Part shown: positions 1-11,639 of the stretch, in pieces
How positions within the stretch are numbered: the first letter of the stretch is position 1
How the letters are laid out: every line of letters begins with the position of its first letter
From: Dugong dugon
Lineage: Eukaryota > Chordata > Mammalia > Sirenia > Dugongidae
Reading direction: 5' to 3'
Length of the DNA stretch: 64,000 nucleotides
Assembly (NCBI GenBank): GCA_030035585.1
Contig: CM057475.1
Coordinates: 2,179,501 to 2,243,500, forward strand
Notes under the pieces: generated by a model
What the model was told of the DNA's origin: nothing
What the model saw: the letters and a program-made list of their open reading frames with translations, nothing else
The model's database searches: none
Program-made: the position numbers and the translations under genes

Positions 1-649
1 AGAAGCTCAAAGACCCCCAAGCAGGATAAACCTAAAGAGTTCTACACCAAGACACATCATAGTTAGGCTCTCAGAAAGTAAAGATAGAGAATCCTGATAG
101 CAGTGAGAGAGAAACAGTCACATACAAAGGATCCCCAATAAGATTAAGTGCTGATTTCTCCTCAGAAACATTGGAGGCTAGAAGGGAATGGAATGATATA
201 TTTAAAGTACTGAAATTAAAACAACTGTCAACCAAGAATACTATACCCAGTGAAACTATCCTTCAAGAATGAGGGTGAGATTAAAACATGCCAAGACAAA
301 CAGAAGCTGAGAGAGTTCATATCCACCAGACCGGCCCTACAGAAAAATATTAGTGGGAGTTCTGTAGATGGAAGCGAAAAGACATTAAAAAGTAATCCAA
401 AGCTATACATAAAAAATAGATCCCTAATAAAGGGAAATGCATGGATAAGTATAAGGGCTAGTAATAAGGTATTCATGCTAGATAATTCTAAATGTTTTGC
501 CCATTTTTTTAATAAAAAATATATAAAAAGCAACGATAAAATTGTGTCACAGGGCACATGAAATAAAAGACGTAATTGGTGATAACAACAAAAAGAGGGG
601 AAGAGGAATGGTATATAGAATTTCTTGTATGTTGCTGAAGTTATGCTGG
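1..649 (+). mobile_element. Old L1 LINE, ORF1 3' end and inter-ORF region (left part)
   Basis: The sequence reads as the C-terminal end of L1 ORF1 (AETLEARR-like and QPRILYPVKLSF-like codons around 165-275) passing into the A-rich inter-ORF spacer. The same copy resumes at 1829 after a solo LTR, with the L1 spacer text continuing directly. It is 5'-incomplete because it runs off the window. An open frame of about 100 codons at 250-561 is the remnant of the ORF1 tail plus spacer and is not an intact protein. It is more diverged than the L1 at 27.9 kb, so it is an older subfamily. Confidence 0.75.
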
Positions 650-1823
650 TGTTAAAATGGTGTGGCAGGGGCATCTGACCTCCTCTAACTTCATAATGCA
701 GAAGGAGAATCAAGATCAACAGCCTAAGGCTCATTCCTATGAGGTGGAGATCAGACATACCTCCTTTTTCCAACCTTTTTACCAATTCTGACACCAACTG
801 TCCCTCCCACGGAACACTGTACTTCTCTGTTGGGTTCAATAATTTGTTGCAATGGCCACACGGAATTCACAAACCATACTTACAGTTATGGGGTTTATTA
901 GGGAAGCAACAGGTTACAATTCAGGATCATAAATGATTCAGGATGCTGTTCTTTGATCAAGACAGTCTCATCTCAGCTGTGCCTGCAGGCAGGCCTCTCT
1001 ATGGCCCTTAGCCTCTTGGCCCTTGGCCGCTCTGCCCTCTTGGACTGGCTCAGCCTCTGCCCTGCTCAGGCAAGTGTTACAAAGCTTTTTGGTTCCACTG
1101 GTAAGTGCCGAGAGGCACCCCACTCCACCAGTAAGCCTCAGCCCCAAGGCACTCAGCTCTCTAGTTCCATAGGTTAGCAAGCCTAGTTCTGCTGACAAGT
1201 GCCCAGAGGCACCCGACTCTGCCAGCAAGCCTCCTGCTCAAAGAAGCTCAGCTCTCTTGCTCCATGGGTTGGCAAGTTTAGCATGACCAAGTGTCTGGAG
1301 GCACTTCACCCTGTCAGCAAGCCTCTTGCCCAAATGCACTCAGCTTTCTTGCTTCATGGGCCAGGAAGCCCACCACAGTCTCCTGGTTCTGCTGCCTCTC
1401 AGCCACCATCTTCTCTGTGGCTGTTTCTCTCCATCTCTCACCATCTCCGATGTTACAGCTCTCTCTCTCTGTCTCCTGGTTCTAGGAGGTTCTCAGCACA
1501 GGGATCCTGGGTCCAAAGGATGCTCTCCACTCCTAGCTTTTCTTTCTTTGTGGTATTAAGGTCCCAATTTCCACCTCTGGAATGGCTCATTTTAAGCCTA
1601 GGGGGGTGACAAAATTGACCAATCTCATCATTAGGCTTCCATACACCTTATTTGCATGGTCACCCCCACAAGTGTGCCATGTACCTTATTTGTATTATTA
1701 GCAAGCTGTCCAATACCCTTGGTGGGCCACAAGCACCTATTTGCATAGTCCCATCCAGTCATTTGGTGGGAGTTATAAGAATATGGTGAGAAAGGCCATA
1801 TAAAATTGATCCATTGCACCACA
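650..1823 (-). mobile_element. Solo LTR of an endogenous retrovirus, inserted in an L1
   Basis: A 1,174 bp block starts with TG and ends with CA and splits the L1 spacer exactly. The L1 text on both sides shares a 5 bp duplication (GCTGG at 645-649, GTTGG at 1824-1828). On the minus strand an AATAAA signal lies at 897-902, fixing the orientation. The middle holds short imperfect repeats around GCACTCAGCTYTCTTGC motifs. A 5 bp target duplication suits ERVL-type or some class I elements; I cannot name the family with certainty. It is a fossil: only an LTR remains and no internal genes are present here. Confidence 0.65.
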
Positions 1824-1828
1824 GTTGG

Positions 1829-3030
1829 TACCAATTTACCCTAGAATGTTATAAATGCAAGTTGTTAAATATAATATTCATGGTAACCATTAAGAAGATA
1901 TATAAAATACATAAAAAGAAAGGGGAAGGAAACCATAAAGGCTCACTACAATAAACAAAACACAAAAGTGAGCACAAAAGGACAAAGACAAAGAAGGATT
2001 AAGATAGACAAAAAAACATAACAAAATGATAGAAGTAAGTCACTTCTTACCAGTAATTACAGTGAATGCAAATGGACTAAATGCTCCAATCAAAAAGCGA
2101 AGAGTGGCAGAATGGGTTTTAAAAAAAATGATCTGACTATGTGCTGTTTACAAGAGACACCTTAAACCCAAATACACAATAGATTGAAATAGAAAGTATG
2201 GGGGAAAAAATCACCAAAACAGAGCTGGGGTGGCAGTCTTAATATCAGACAAAGTAGACTTTAAGACAAAATTTGTTAGAAAATATAAAGATGGATGTTA
2301 CATAGTGATAAAAAGGTTATTTCCTCAAGAAGATTTAACAATCATATATGCACCCAACATTGAGCTACCTAAATATATAAAGCAAACACTGATAGAATTG
2401 AAGGGAGAAATACTACTAGAAGTACTACAATTATAGGTGCAGACTTCAATACACTGTTTTCAACATTGGACAGAACATCTAGAAAGAAGATCAACAAGGA
2501 AACAGAGGCCTTGAATGACCCTATAAACTAACTAGACTTAACAGGTATTTATAGAACACTCAACACCAAAAGAGTACAACACACATACTACTCCAGTGCA
2601 AGTGGATCATTCTCCAGGATAGACCAGATGTTAGGTCACAAAGCAAGTCTTGATAAATTTAAAAAGACTTAAATCATACAAAGTATTTTCTTTCACCACA
2701 GAGGAGTGAAGCTAGAAATCAATAACAGAAAAAAATCAGGAATATACACAAACATATGGAAATTAAACTACTAATGGGTCAAGGAAGAAATCACAAATTT
2801 CCTAGAGTCAAATGAAAGTGAAAGCACAATATAATGAAACTTATGGAATGCAGTGAAGGCAGTACTCAGAGGGAGACTTATACCAATAAATGTCTACATG
2901 AAGAAAAAAAGAAAGATTTCAAGTGAACAGCCTACCTCAACAACTCCAGGGGCTAGAAAGAGAAGAGCAAACTAAGCCTAAACCTACCACAAGAAAGGAA
3001 ATAATAAAGATCAGAACATAAATAAATAAA
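1829..3030 (+). mobile_element. Old L1 LINE, inter-ORF to ORF2 endonuclease (right part)
   Basis: This continues the L1 of 1-649. ORF2 begins near 2045 (TVNANGLNAPIKK-like), followed by endonuclease sequence. The frame at 2230-2436 contains ILISDKVDFK and APNIELPKYIKQTL, typical of the L1 endonuclease. The endonuclease end (SRIDQMLGH-like) is near 2613-2640. The copy then runs into the linker before the reverse transcriptase and is cut off at about 3030, where a younger L1 begins. Several frame breaks are present, so it is inactive. Confidence 0.75.
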
Positions 3031-3031
3031 A

Positions 3032-3690
3032 TTAATTAGGACATTTCTAGATAAACAGAAATTAAGGGAATTTGTAAAAACCAAACAAAACTTATAAGAA
3101 TTATTAAAGGGAGTCCTTCAGTTAGAGAACTAACAACATCAGACAACAACCTGAATCTAGGACACAGGTCAATATCAGCCAAATACCGACCTATGTAATG
3201 AACTCTTAAGGATAAAACCAAACTAAAATATTCAAAACAGGGAACTAGAGACATCAATCTGTAAATGACAACAACATCAGAACAATAAAAGGGGGAATAC
3301 ACGGCGTAGGTATAGAACTTTCAAATGGAGAGGAAGTCGATATCAAGTAATAAAAGACTGGTTCAAACTTAGGGAGATAAGAGTAAATTTCAAGGTAACC
3401 ACAAAGAAAGTTAACAAACCTACTCACCAAAATAAAGAAGAAAAACATAAAGTCTCAGTAAACACAACATCTACAATAATGAAAGAAACTAAAAAAAGTT
3501 TTACAAACCAAAGGAACTTAGCACAGAAGAGTAAGAGGAACAAAGACAGTGTCAGCACCAGAAAAAAAAAAAGCACTACAAAATTACTGCAATAAACTCA
3601 CACCTATTGATAATCACACTGAATGTAAATGGCTTAAATGCATCTGTAAAGAGATAGAGAGTGACAGAATGGATTAAAAAAAATTACCCA
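3032..3690 (+). mobile_element. L1 LINE (Afrotherian), ORF1 end to ORF2 start; first segment of a dispersed copy
   Basis: The sequence is closely parallel to 30739-31375 of the full-length L1: the ORF1 C-terminus (DEQKLREFVK-like), the inter-ORF region, then the ORF2 start at about 3577-3690. It stops at an L1-type target site (GGATT/AAAAAAAA) where the retroviral retrocopy entered, and resumes at 12010. Other segments of the same copy lie at 12010-13418, 14383-14566 and 15703-16195. A stretch of ORF2 between the third and fourth segments is missing. Confidence 0.8.
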
Positions 3691-3970
3691 GGACTTGGGC
3701 AGACATGGCTGTAGCAGCATGCTTGTCCGTTTTCACATTCTTGCCTCTTCTGTAATGTTCCTTGGACTCTGACACACATGGCTCTGGCAGCATGCTTGTC
3801 TGTTTTCCCAACTTTGCTTATTCTGTAATATTCCTTGGACTCAGGCAGACATTAGCTCTGTAAGCATGTTTGTCCTTTTCCCACTTTTGCTTCTTTGAAC
3901 ATATGCCGAATAAAACCTTTCTTTTTGCTTTACTATAACTTTATGGTGTTTTTACCCTGGAACAGTTAAT
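3691..3970 (+). repeat. Left LTR-derived block (R-U5-like)
   Basis: It contains three imperfect ~85 bp direct units, each with GGCAGACAT/GACACACAT, GCAGCATGCTTGTC and TTCTGTAATRTTCCTTGGAC. These are followed by a polyadenylation signal (GAATAAAACC near 3909) and a short T-rich U5-like segment. The same units recur at 11765-12009, which identifies the pair as LTR-derived. The upstream part present in the right block is absent here, as expected if the copy began at the RNA start. Confidence 0.65.
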
Positions 3971-4599
3971 GATGTAGTGGTTGCAGAGATTTCTGAAGCT
4001 ATTAATCCAGTTGAACTTGAGGAGACCTGGACTGTGGAGCAGAAGCCAGTAAAGAGAGGTCCTATCTTCTGGATCCATGCATTTGTACTCCACATCCCTT
4101 CCACACCAACAGGGTAGGTGCTCTCGGAAAATGAGCCTTTGCTTATTCTTTTTGTTCTCTTTCTAATGTTTTCTTAATTTTTGTTCAGCATATTTGTTTG
4201 AAAACCAGCTATTTGATTAAGAAGAATCTTTCTTAGACTTCTGCTTGATCATTTGGTTAAGAGTGATACTTAGTAACTCTTTTGGTGAACTGCAGTTTAG
4301 TGTCCAGATTCAGGTGTTTGAAACATTAAAGTGGTAATTCTATTTTCAAAGAACTCTGAGTCACTGTAAGTCAAAAAATTCGGGCACTGGTCGACCAGCA
4401 AAAGTCTTTAGGGTGGTCGCTGGCACTCATCACGAGCATTAAAGACTCCCGTGACAGGATAAGGTGGTCATGAGATAGACTAGCCCACCAGGTTGCCTGC
4501 TACCCACAAGCAAACTCTCACTCAGGTACACATTGGTCTAAGCAAAACACTGTCCAAGCACCGAGGCGTTCTTGTTAGGGTTCTTTTTAATAACTCAGA

Positions 4600-4770
4600 A
4601 AATCTGGAAAGTAGGGCTCTGTTTTGCCAAATTCCCAGGGGGAGGTGGGAGCTCCGTACCTATTTTATGAAATTCACAGGAGGAGGCAGTAGCTTCTGAC
4701 CTGTTCTATGAAATCACAGAGAGAAGTGGTAGCTCTGTACCTTTCTTATGATAGCTTCTCAATAAAGAAT
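4600..4770 (+). repeat. Short tandem repeat, three ~42 bp units
   Basis: Three imperfect units of GAAATTCACAGGAGGAGG..AGTAGCTCTGTACCT type follow one another inside the retrovirus-derived copy, downstream of its left terminal block. An open frame of 68 codons crosses the array, but I see no protein family in it. It is probably leader sequence of the element. Confidence 0.5.
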
Positions 4771-6425
4771 CACAACATGAAAAATAAAATCATCAGTAGC
4801 TACTTTAAAGTACTTTCCAATTGGAAGGAACTAGTATATTTAAGGTCTAAAATAAGAGACTAGGTCTCTAGCCAGCAGAATGACTAAAGTTCAAAAAGAA
4901 GGAAACCAAAAGCTTGAACTTTACAGCTTAACATCTTTGATAAATAAGCCTGGATTTCCCCCCTACTACTGAGACACTGGTTTAGGGTTCCTATTTAAAA
5001 ACACTGTAAACTGAATATACTAGAAGTAATTTGGAATTTCAGTGACCACTTTGAGATAATTAGCTTCCATTTGTGTTGTCTTTTCTTTTCCTCTTTAGGG
5101 AACTTTTGCTTGATGCTCAGGTTTTGTCAAAAGGTCTAATATTTCTCCATCTGAGGCTCTGGCAAGTTATTTTTATCTAGAACCTGTTTTTTCCATTGAA
5201 TTGAGTTGATTTTAAAATTACTATATACACTTTAAGAAACTAGGATCCCCATAACCTTGTTTTGTCTGCTATTATTCAGTGAGTTTATGTGGTCTTTCTG
5301 TCTCCTTTTGTTCTGACAGCCTGCTTCTGGTCTAGAGCATTGTGAGTTTCTGTCTTATATTAGACCGGAAGCTATGGCTGAGAATTGCTGTTTTTTGTAA
5401 GGCTGTCTTAGAACCTCAGCTCTTTCCTCATCTGGAAAAACTACATCTTGTGTCTGTCTTATGATTTAGACTTTTAGTAGCTACTTTGAAAAACTTTATG
5501 TTTAAGTCAATCTTAAAAGCAAAACCTTTCTAAGTAACTTAAGCTAGGCATATGAAATGTGTTTTATTTAAGGAAAAAGTATAATTTTGGCTTAAAGTAA
5601 AACTAGCAGTTCCACAATATGAAAAGGAGGCATAGGACAAGACTAGAAAAAAAATTGCTAAGGATCTTTGGTATTTACTGGATAGATAAAGAGAAAGCAA
5701 AACTCCTTACCAAGAGAATAGTAAAAGGGAAAGAAATTATTTATCTTTTGCCCTTCAAAATGCTTAGGTCAACTTAAACATACGTAAATGAAGTAGAATG
5801 ATCTACTCTTGTCTTCTACCATAAGTTAAAAAAAAAAAAATAGAGAGAGTGGAGCAGGATCAGGCCTCCCCAGTCCCCAGTGTTTGAGGTCATGTAGCTC
5901 CAGGGAATCTTTTGAAAGACCCCTTTCCAACTAGGTGGAGACCTTTTTTAAGACAGAAGAAAATAAGAAAAAGTTGCTGCTTTGCTATTGTTATCAAAAA
6001 TTGGGTGGATCTCAATCACAAAAGAAATATAAACAATTTCTCTCTATTGTAGGGTAACTCTAAGATACAAAAAATAGAAATCACAATGAGACACCTGATA
6101 TGGCCTGGAAAAATGTTCCCAACCCTAGCCAGAGACTTAAAGTTATATCCATATCAATGAATTGGTCAGTTGAGCAGAGACTTTGTGATTTCCAAAGATA
6201 GTTGATAAAATCCTTAAGGGCTAAAATTAGATTGGGAAAATTGAGAAATAGTAAAAGTTGAATGAAAACTTAGAATATTTAAATAAACTTTATTTCAACA
6301 GTCATGTTTTATGGTATACAGACTTAAAATAATTTCCAAGACCTTTTAGGTAACTTATTAAATTGAGTTAATATTCATCATAATTTAAGTTCATATACTT
6401 TTGCTTTTTATGGCACAATGAAAGG
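4770..6425. other. Unassigned interior of the retrovirus-derived copy
   Basis: AT-rich sequence with no long open frame and no recognisable gag, protease, reverse transcriptase or integrase motif. Its position between the left terminal block and the env-like region suggests it is the decayed leader/gag zone, but the sequence alone does not show this. Confidence 0.4.
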
Positions 6426-6427
6426 AG

Positions 6428-6428
<1 letters not shown>

Positions 6429-6461
<33 letters not shown>

Positions 6462-6484
6462 ATATATATATATATATATATATG
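6429..6484. repeat. Compound microsatellite (TG)n then (AT)n
   Basis: About 17 GT/TG units are followed by CATA and about 10 AT units. It lies inside the retrovirus-derived copy. Alternating purine-pyrimidine runs of this kind are length-variable. Confidence 0.95.
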
Positions 6485-6847
6485 GGTCTGCTAATGAGCA
6501 TGTTGATTTTTGCCATTTTAAAGGGATGCACTATAAGAGATGCAACAAAGATAACATTTAAGTGGTTTATTAAAAAGAAATTTATCTGATATGGTCAAAA
6601 GTTTTATCTGCCTGACTGAAGTTTAGTGGTTTAATTTATGAGATTTTTAGGAGCTTTAATGTTAAATCACATAAAACAAGAATTGGGTTTGTCGCTGTTA
6701 AAGTAACACAATTTTCTTTGATTACTGGGTTGAAAGTTAACTTATTCTTTGTGTAATCTGCCTCAAAGGCAAAGGTTTGGCCCCTCATTAGGATAAGATT
6801 CCTGAGTTGAAAACCAAGCTGTGTGGCTTTAGAAAAAAAAAGGTAAG

Positions 6848-8125
6848 GTTTTTTTTTTTTCTTAATTATTCTTTAGATGAGGGTTTACAGAACAAACTAG
6901 TTTCTCATTAAACAGTTAGTACACATATTGTTTTATGACATTGGTTAACAACCCCACATATGTCAACACTCTCCCTTCTCAACCTTGGCTTCCCTATTAT
7001 CAGCTTTCCTGTCCCCTCCTGCCTTCTAGTCCTTGCCCCTGGGCTGTTGTGCCCCTTTAGTCTTGTTTTGTTTTATAGGCCTGTCTAATCTTTAGCCGAA
7101 GGATGAACCTTGGGAGTGACTTCATTACTGAGCTAAAAGGGTATCCAGGGGCCATACTCTCCGGGTTCCTCCAGTCTCTAACAGGCCAGTAAGTCTGGTC
7201 TTTTTTTGTGAGTTAGAATTTTGTTCTACATTTTTCTCCAGCTCTGTCCGGGACCCTCTGTTGTATCCCTGTCAGAGCAGTCAGTGGTGGTAGCCGGGAA
7301 CTATCTAGTTTTACTGGACTCAGCCTGGTGGAGGCCATGGCAGATGTGGTCCATTAGTCCTTTGGACTAATCTTTCCCTTCTAGCTTTAGTTTTCTTCGT
7401 TATTCCTTGCTCCTGAAGGATTGAGACCAGTGGAGAATCTTAGACGGCCGCTCACAGGCTTTTAAGACCCCAGATGGTACTCACCAAAGTAGAATGTAGA
7501 ACATCTTCTTTATAAACTATGTTATGCCAATTGAGCTAGATGTTCCCTGAGACCATGGTCCCCACAGCCCTCATGGAAGAGGCTGCACAGGTCTGGCTCA
7601 CTAACCACCACATTGTCTCATGATCTTATTTCTCCAGTCTCTACAAAAGGTTTAAGATTAACCGTTGTTCCTCCTTGGAGGGTGGAAAACAAGTGATAAT
7701 GATCCTCCTGTGTCTGTTGGCCACTTGAATGTCTTCTTTGGTAAAGCAACTGTTCATTTCGTTTGCCCATTTTTTAATTGGATTATTTGTCTTTTTGTTG
7801 TAGAGGTGTTGGATTTTCCTGTAGATTTTAGAGATTAGACATTTGTCTGTTTTGTAATAGCCAAAACTTTTTTTCCCAGTCTGTAAGTTGTCTTTTCACT
7901 CTTTTGGTGAAGTCTTTTCATGAGCATAAGTGTTTAATTTTTAGAAGATCCAAATTATCTAGTTATCTTCTGGAGTGTGTGTGTTGTTGGTTATGGTTTG
8001 TATCCTGTTAATGCTGTGTATTAGGGCCTTTAGTGTTGATCCTATATTTTCTTCTATGAACTTTATACTTTTGGTTTTATGTTTAGGTCTTTGATCCTTT
8101 TAGTTTTTGTGTAAAAGTGGAGGTT
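6848..8125 (-). mobile_element. L1 3' end (minus), with internal deletion, inserted in the ERV copy
   Basis: Read on the minus strand, 8125-7740 is the ORF2 C-terminal region (KWAKxMNRCFTKED-like) and 7575-6848 is the young-type L1 3' UTR ending in a poly(A) (T-run at 6848-6860). Compared with the full-length L1 at 34.1-35.8 kb, roughly 550 bp between ORF2 and the 3' UTR is missing, and 7580-7735 holds unrelated or badly diverged sequence. The 3' UTR has the simple, single tail. Confidence 0.75.
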
Positions 8126-8633
8126 TTACCTTTAAGATCTTTGATTAAATAATTTAAGTATTGTTTCTTGGTGACCTATAATAAACTCCTGACAACTCTG
8201 AAACTTCATGGAAAACCACAAAATTTTTATTAAGGGAAAATGCTTAAAAAAAAAGATTGTAAAAAAAAGATTTATTTAATATGTTATAAATTACACGGAA
8301 CATATTGTCAAAATCAAGAGAAACACCTGATTCTCTTTGGGTTAAAATTTATATATTAGTATTTCCTCTTATATTTTTGCCTAATATTAGACAACAACTG
8401 CCTATTATGTCATGATTTTATTATTTTTTAATTGCTAACTTGGCCACAACTTTATTTTTTTTTAATCTAGCATCATCAAAGACAATGGTTTGATTGGGGA
8501 ATTCACATCATTTACTGATGAAGTTTTTTTTATTACTATTCAGGTGTTTAGAGATTTGATAATCTAGGTATATTCTTGGTATATCCTGACTATATGGTAT
8601 TATATCTTGAGATTATTATGTATTATATCTGAA

Positions 8634-8805
8634 AACCAAAAAAACCAAACCTGTTGCTGTCAAGTTGATTCCAACTCATAGCAACCCTATAGGACAGAGT
8701 AGAACTGCCCCATAGAATTTTCAAGGAGCACCTGGTGGATTCGAACTGCCAGCCTTTTGGTTAGCAGCCATAGCTCTTAACCACTACACCACCAGGGTTT
8801 CCATT
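8634..8805 (-). mobile_element. AfroSINE (short subtype)
   Basis: On the minus strand it reads as the tRNA-derived head (ACCCTGGTGGTGTAGTGGTTAAG-like with a TTCGAATCC B box), then CTCTGTCCTATAGGGTTGC and the RTE-like tail. It is flanked by an 11 bp duplication, TTATATCTGAA (8623-8633 and 8806-8816). Inserted in the retrovirus-derived copy. Confidence 0.9.
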
Positions 8806-9376
8806 TTATATCTGAAGCTCTTTGAAAATAAGGTTAATCATTATATTTAGAAATATTTTTGTCTAAAGTTTTTTTTTTTTAACTGAAATTATTTGGCTTT
8901 ATTTTATGCTTTTAATTTCTATCAGGTCTTTCACTTTTAAAAGTATTATTTTTATAAATTAATCACGACCATATTAAGTTTTGTCATCTACAGATAAGTT
9001 TTCACTTTGCTGATCTGCTTAAAACGTTGGACCAAAATATCTCAAGAAGGACTATATTGAATTCTTGAAAAGGACTGTGACGAAACTGAATGAAGATTTC
9101 CAGAACTCGTATGTAGAAGCCGATGGGTTCACAAACTGCAGCTGATCCAGAATCACATGGAACAGAAATTAACTACATAAGACTGAGTAAACTAAAGGAT
9201 TACTATTGGTTTTATGTGGGAATATTGCTGATGTTTTAAGGCTCTACTTTCTGGATATAAGAAACCATTTTCCTTTCTCCTAAATTATCTAACAAATAGG
9301 TTTAGATACTGTAACTCTTGAATTAGAAGTTCCTGTTGGTAAACTTAGCAAAGTTGTAAATAGCATAACCAGATAA

Positions 9377-9700
9377 GTGTCTGAAGTTCAAGCCATGATT
9401 TTACAAAATAGAGTAGCACTGGATTTCCTGTTAGTATCTCAAGAAACAGTTTGTGCCTTAATAGATAAATGTTGCTGTGCTTATATTAATACAAAATCTG
9501 AGGTTTTGCAGAATGTAGTTGCTGTTGAGGCATGTAAAAAGCAATTACTGATGCTGCTTATGTATAAACAAACACAGATTTGTTCCCTTGGTTCAAAGAC
9601 CTTAAGGTCATGGATTCATTGGTTATTTCAGACAATTGGCCTAATGTTATTGCTAATGTTATCTATTTTACTTCATGATTCGTTATATGGTGCCAGGGAT
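9377..9700 (+). pseudogene. ERV env transmembrane-subunit fossil, first module
   Basis: The translation carries LQNRVALDFLL followed by a cysteine motif of the CX6CC type and then a hydrophobic stretch. This is the immunosuppressive-like and disulfide region of the TM subunit of class I (gammaretrovirus-type) envelopes. A SINE fragment follows at 9695. It is a broken fossil; only the TM part is recognisable. Confidence 0.75.
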
Positions 9701-9771
9701 TGTGGGGCAGTTCTGTTCTGTCCTGAAGGGTTGCTATGAGTCAGAATTGACTCGATAGCAATGGGTCAGGT
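9695..9771 (+). mobile_element. AfroSINE tail fragment
   Basis: GGGGCAGTTCTGTTCTGTCC, then a TATGAGTCAGAATTGACTCG-type tail and CAATGGGT. The tRNA-related head is missing. It lies between the two env-like modules. Confidence 0.8.
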
Positions 9772-10225
9772 CGGTTGAAGCCACTTTTGAGTCAAACAAT
9801 GTCCAGATAAACTAGTAAGACCATTTTGCTCTGGGTGTTGTGCTTTTTTTTAAGAATTCAGTCTGTTTCAGGAAACTGACACCAAAGATCAGACTGGGAG
9901 TTATGCTTAGGGTAAATTAGTAATTAGTTTAATTAGTCTTCAAGACAGTGTTGTATGATATACCTGTTTAATCAAATAAAACTGTCACCTCTATGCAGAA
10001 AATTATGTATCTTAAAGAAATCAAGTTCTCAAGTTCTCAAAGGAGATCAACTTCATGGCTCAGACCCCATTTTGTTTTAGGCTCCACTACTGCTTCCGAA
10101 AAAGTGACTCATGACTGTTAATAGGTAAACCAAGGAGGGGTAGCTTGCCCTCAGGAAGAACACTTAGTATGTTTTAAATAGATTAACCAAAGACTTACAA
10201 CAGGAGAGGTCCCTTCTTTAGTATC

Positions 10226-10925
10226 TTGTTAATCATGTATTCTTTAATGGAAACTTGGTTGTCACATGTAAATTTTTCTATATCTTCTGTTTCCACTAGA
10301 CAAACTTTGTGTGCTCCTTACGGTTATATGTTTTTGTGTGGTGGATCCAATTACACTAGTTTAGATGATTCCTTTCCAACTGACAGTGTATTTACGTGGA
10401 CAATCTCTTGTTTAGATTCCTGGCAAATGTGTGTGCAATGCACTTTGGGAACTTTAGTAATGATGCTAGTAAATATTGGAAAAGTAATGTTAATTTGTTA
10501 CACATTGTAAAACGAGAGTAGGAAGAAAGCCCATTGGTCCAACACTCAGGATGAGGTTGGTCATTTCTAAGAGCTTTAATTCCTATTTATAGTAGAGTTG
10601 AATTGGAGAAATCTTTAAGAAATTTGTCAGTCACTATGGGACAAATAGCAGACGAAGTTGCTAGTGGGATGGAAGCACAACACCGATCTCTGACCTCATC
10701 AAGCCAAGGTGACACATGAGATAACAGAACAGGCTTAGATGTTTTATTAGCCCAAGAAAGTATAGTCTTTGCAGTAGCAAATACCTCTTGTTGCATTTGG
10801 ATATATAACACAGGAAAAGTAGAGCAGGATATACATAGAATTAGACAGCCAGATACTTGGTTACACACTATAACACCCTCACAAACACCAGATTTATTTG
10901 GTTGGTTACAGAATAAGTACATGGG
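10226..10925 (+). pseudogene. ERV env fossil, second module (surface end plus transmembrane)
   Basis: 10226-10510 encodes a CAPYGYMFLCGG-type segment with cysteines and an N-glycosylation-like NYT, as at the C-terminal part of class I surface subunits. From about 10590 the same strand gives an NRTGLDVLLAQE-type immunosuppressive-like stretch followed by a small-residue/double-cysteine motif, typical of TM. It is distinct from the 9.38 kb module. A decayed fossil with several breaks. Confidence 0.65.
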
Positions 10926-10980
10926 CTAGGTCACTATAGCAAGGAATAGTAATATTCTTAGTCTGCATCCTGTTAGTATT

Positions 10981-11058
10981 CAAAACCCATTGCCATCGAG
11001 CTTCCAACCTTTTGGTTAGCAGCCGTAGATCTTAACCACTACACCACCAGGGTTTCCC
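10981..11058 (-). mobile_element. AfroSINE, internally deleted (78 bp)
   Basis: Both SINE ends are present (ACCCATTGCCATCGAG and CCACCAGGGTTTCC) but the middle is lost. An 11 bp duplication, CTGTTAGTATT/CTGATAGTATT (10970-10980 and 11059-11069), brackets it, so the shortening happened at or after insertion. Confidence 0.85.
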
Positions 11059-11639
11059 CTGATAGTATTAGGCATGATATTATGCCTTTAAGAAGGCCTT
11101 CATCTAAAATGTTGATGTACTTTGAGTCTGCTCATTTTGGCAATGCGATTGATGAGAATGTTGCTCTTACTTAAGACCCTGGTGAAGAACCAGATGGTGT
11201 CTGGTGGAAAACCAGCACCACGAGTTTAAAGAGCCTGCCATGGCCACCATCTAGGAGCTCCACTAAGTCCAGGTATTGATCATCGATGTATTATCTCCAA
11301 TCTCCAATCAAAAGGAGGGAATGATTTAAGAGATAATATTGGAGCCATTATTCCCTGTGTTTGACTATAAAGAATGTGACCCAGCTAGAGCTGGACTCAA
11401 AGGACTCACAAGGACACATTAACTGGGCCCTGAGGTATAAAGAGAATAGCTAGGACAATCTTGGAAAATATATTTTAGGGAAACTTTCACATAAAGTAAT
11501 AAAACAGAGCACAAAAGACCCACATACTTTCCACTTTTATCTTTTCTGTTAGCATGTAGTGAATAGCAATATTTGTTGGACCACTGAAGACCCTCCTGAC
11601 TGTCATTACTGAAACCTGTACCAATGATTATTAAGAAGG

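Noticed and set aside
782-796. On the minus strand TGGTGTCAGAATTGG resembles a tRNA-Leu primer-binding site, suggesting LTR plus ERVL leader
   Set aside because: The 5 bp duplication and the exact continuation of the L1 place the element's edge at 650, so this string lies inside the LTR; probably chance, though not excluded.
228-839. 203-codon open frame on the minus strand
   Set aside because: It crosses the L1/LTR boundary and has no family features.
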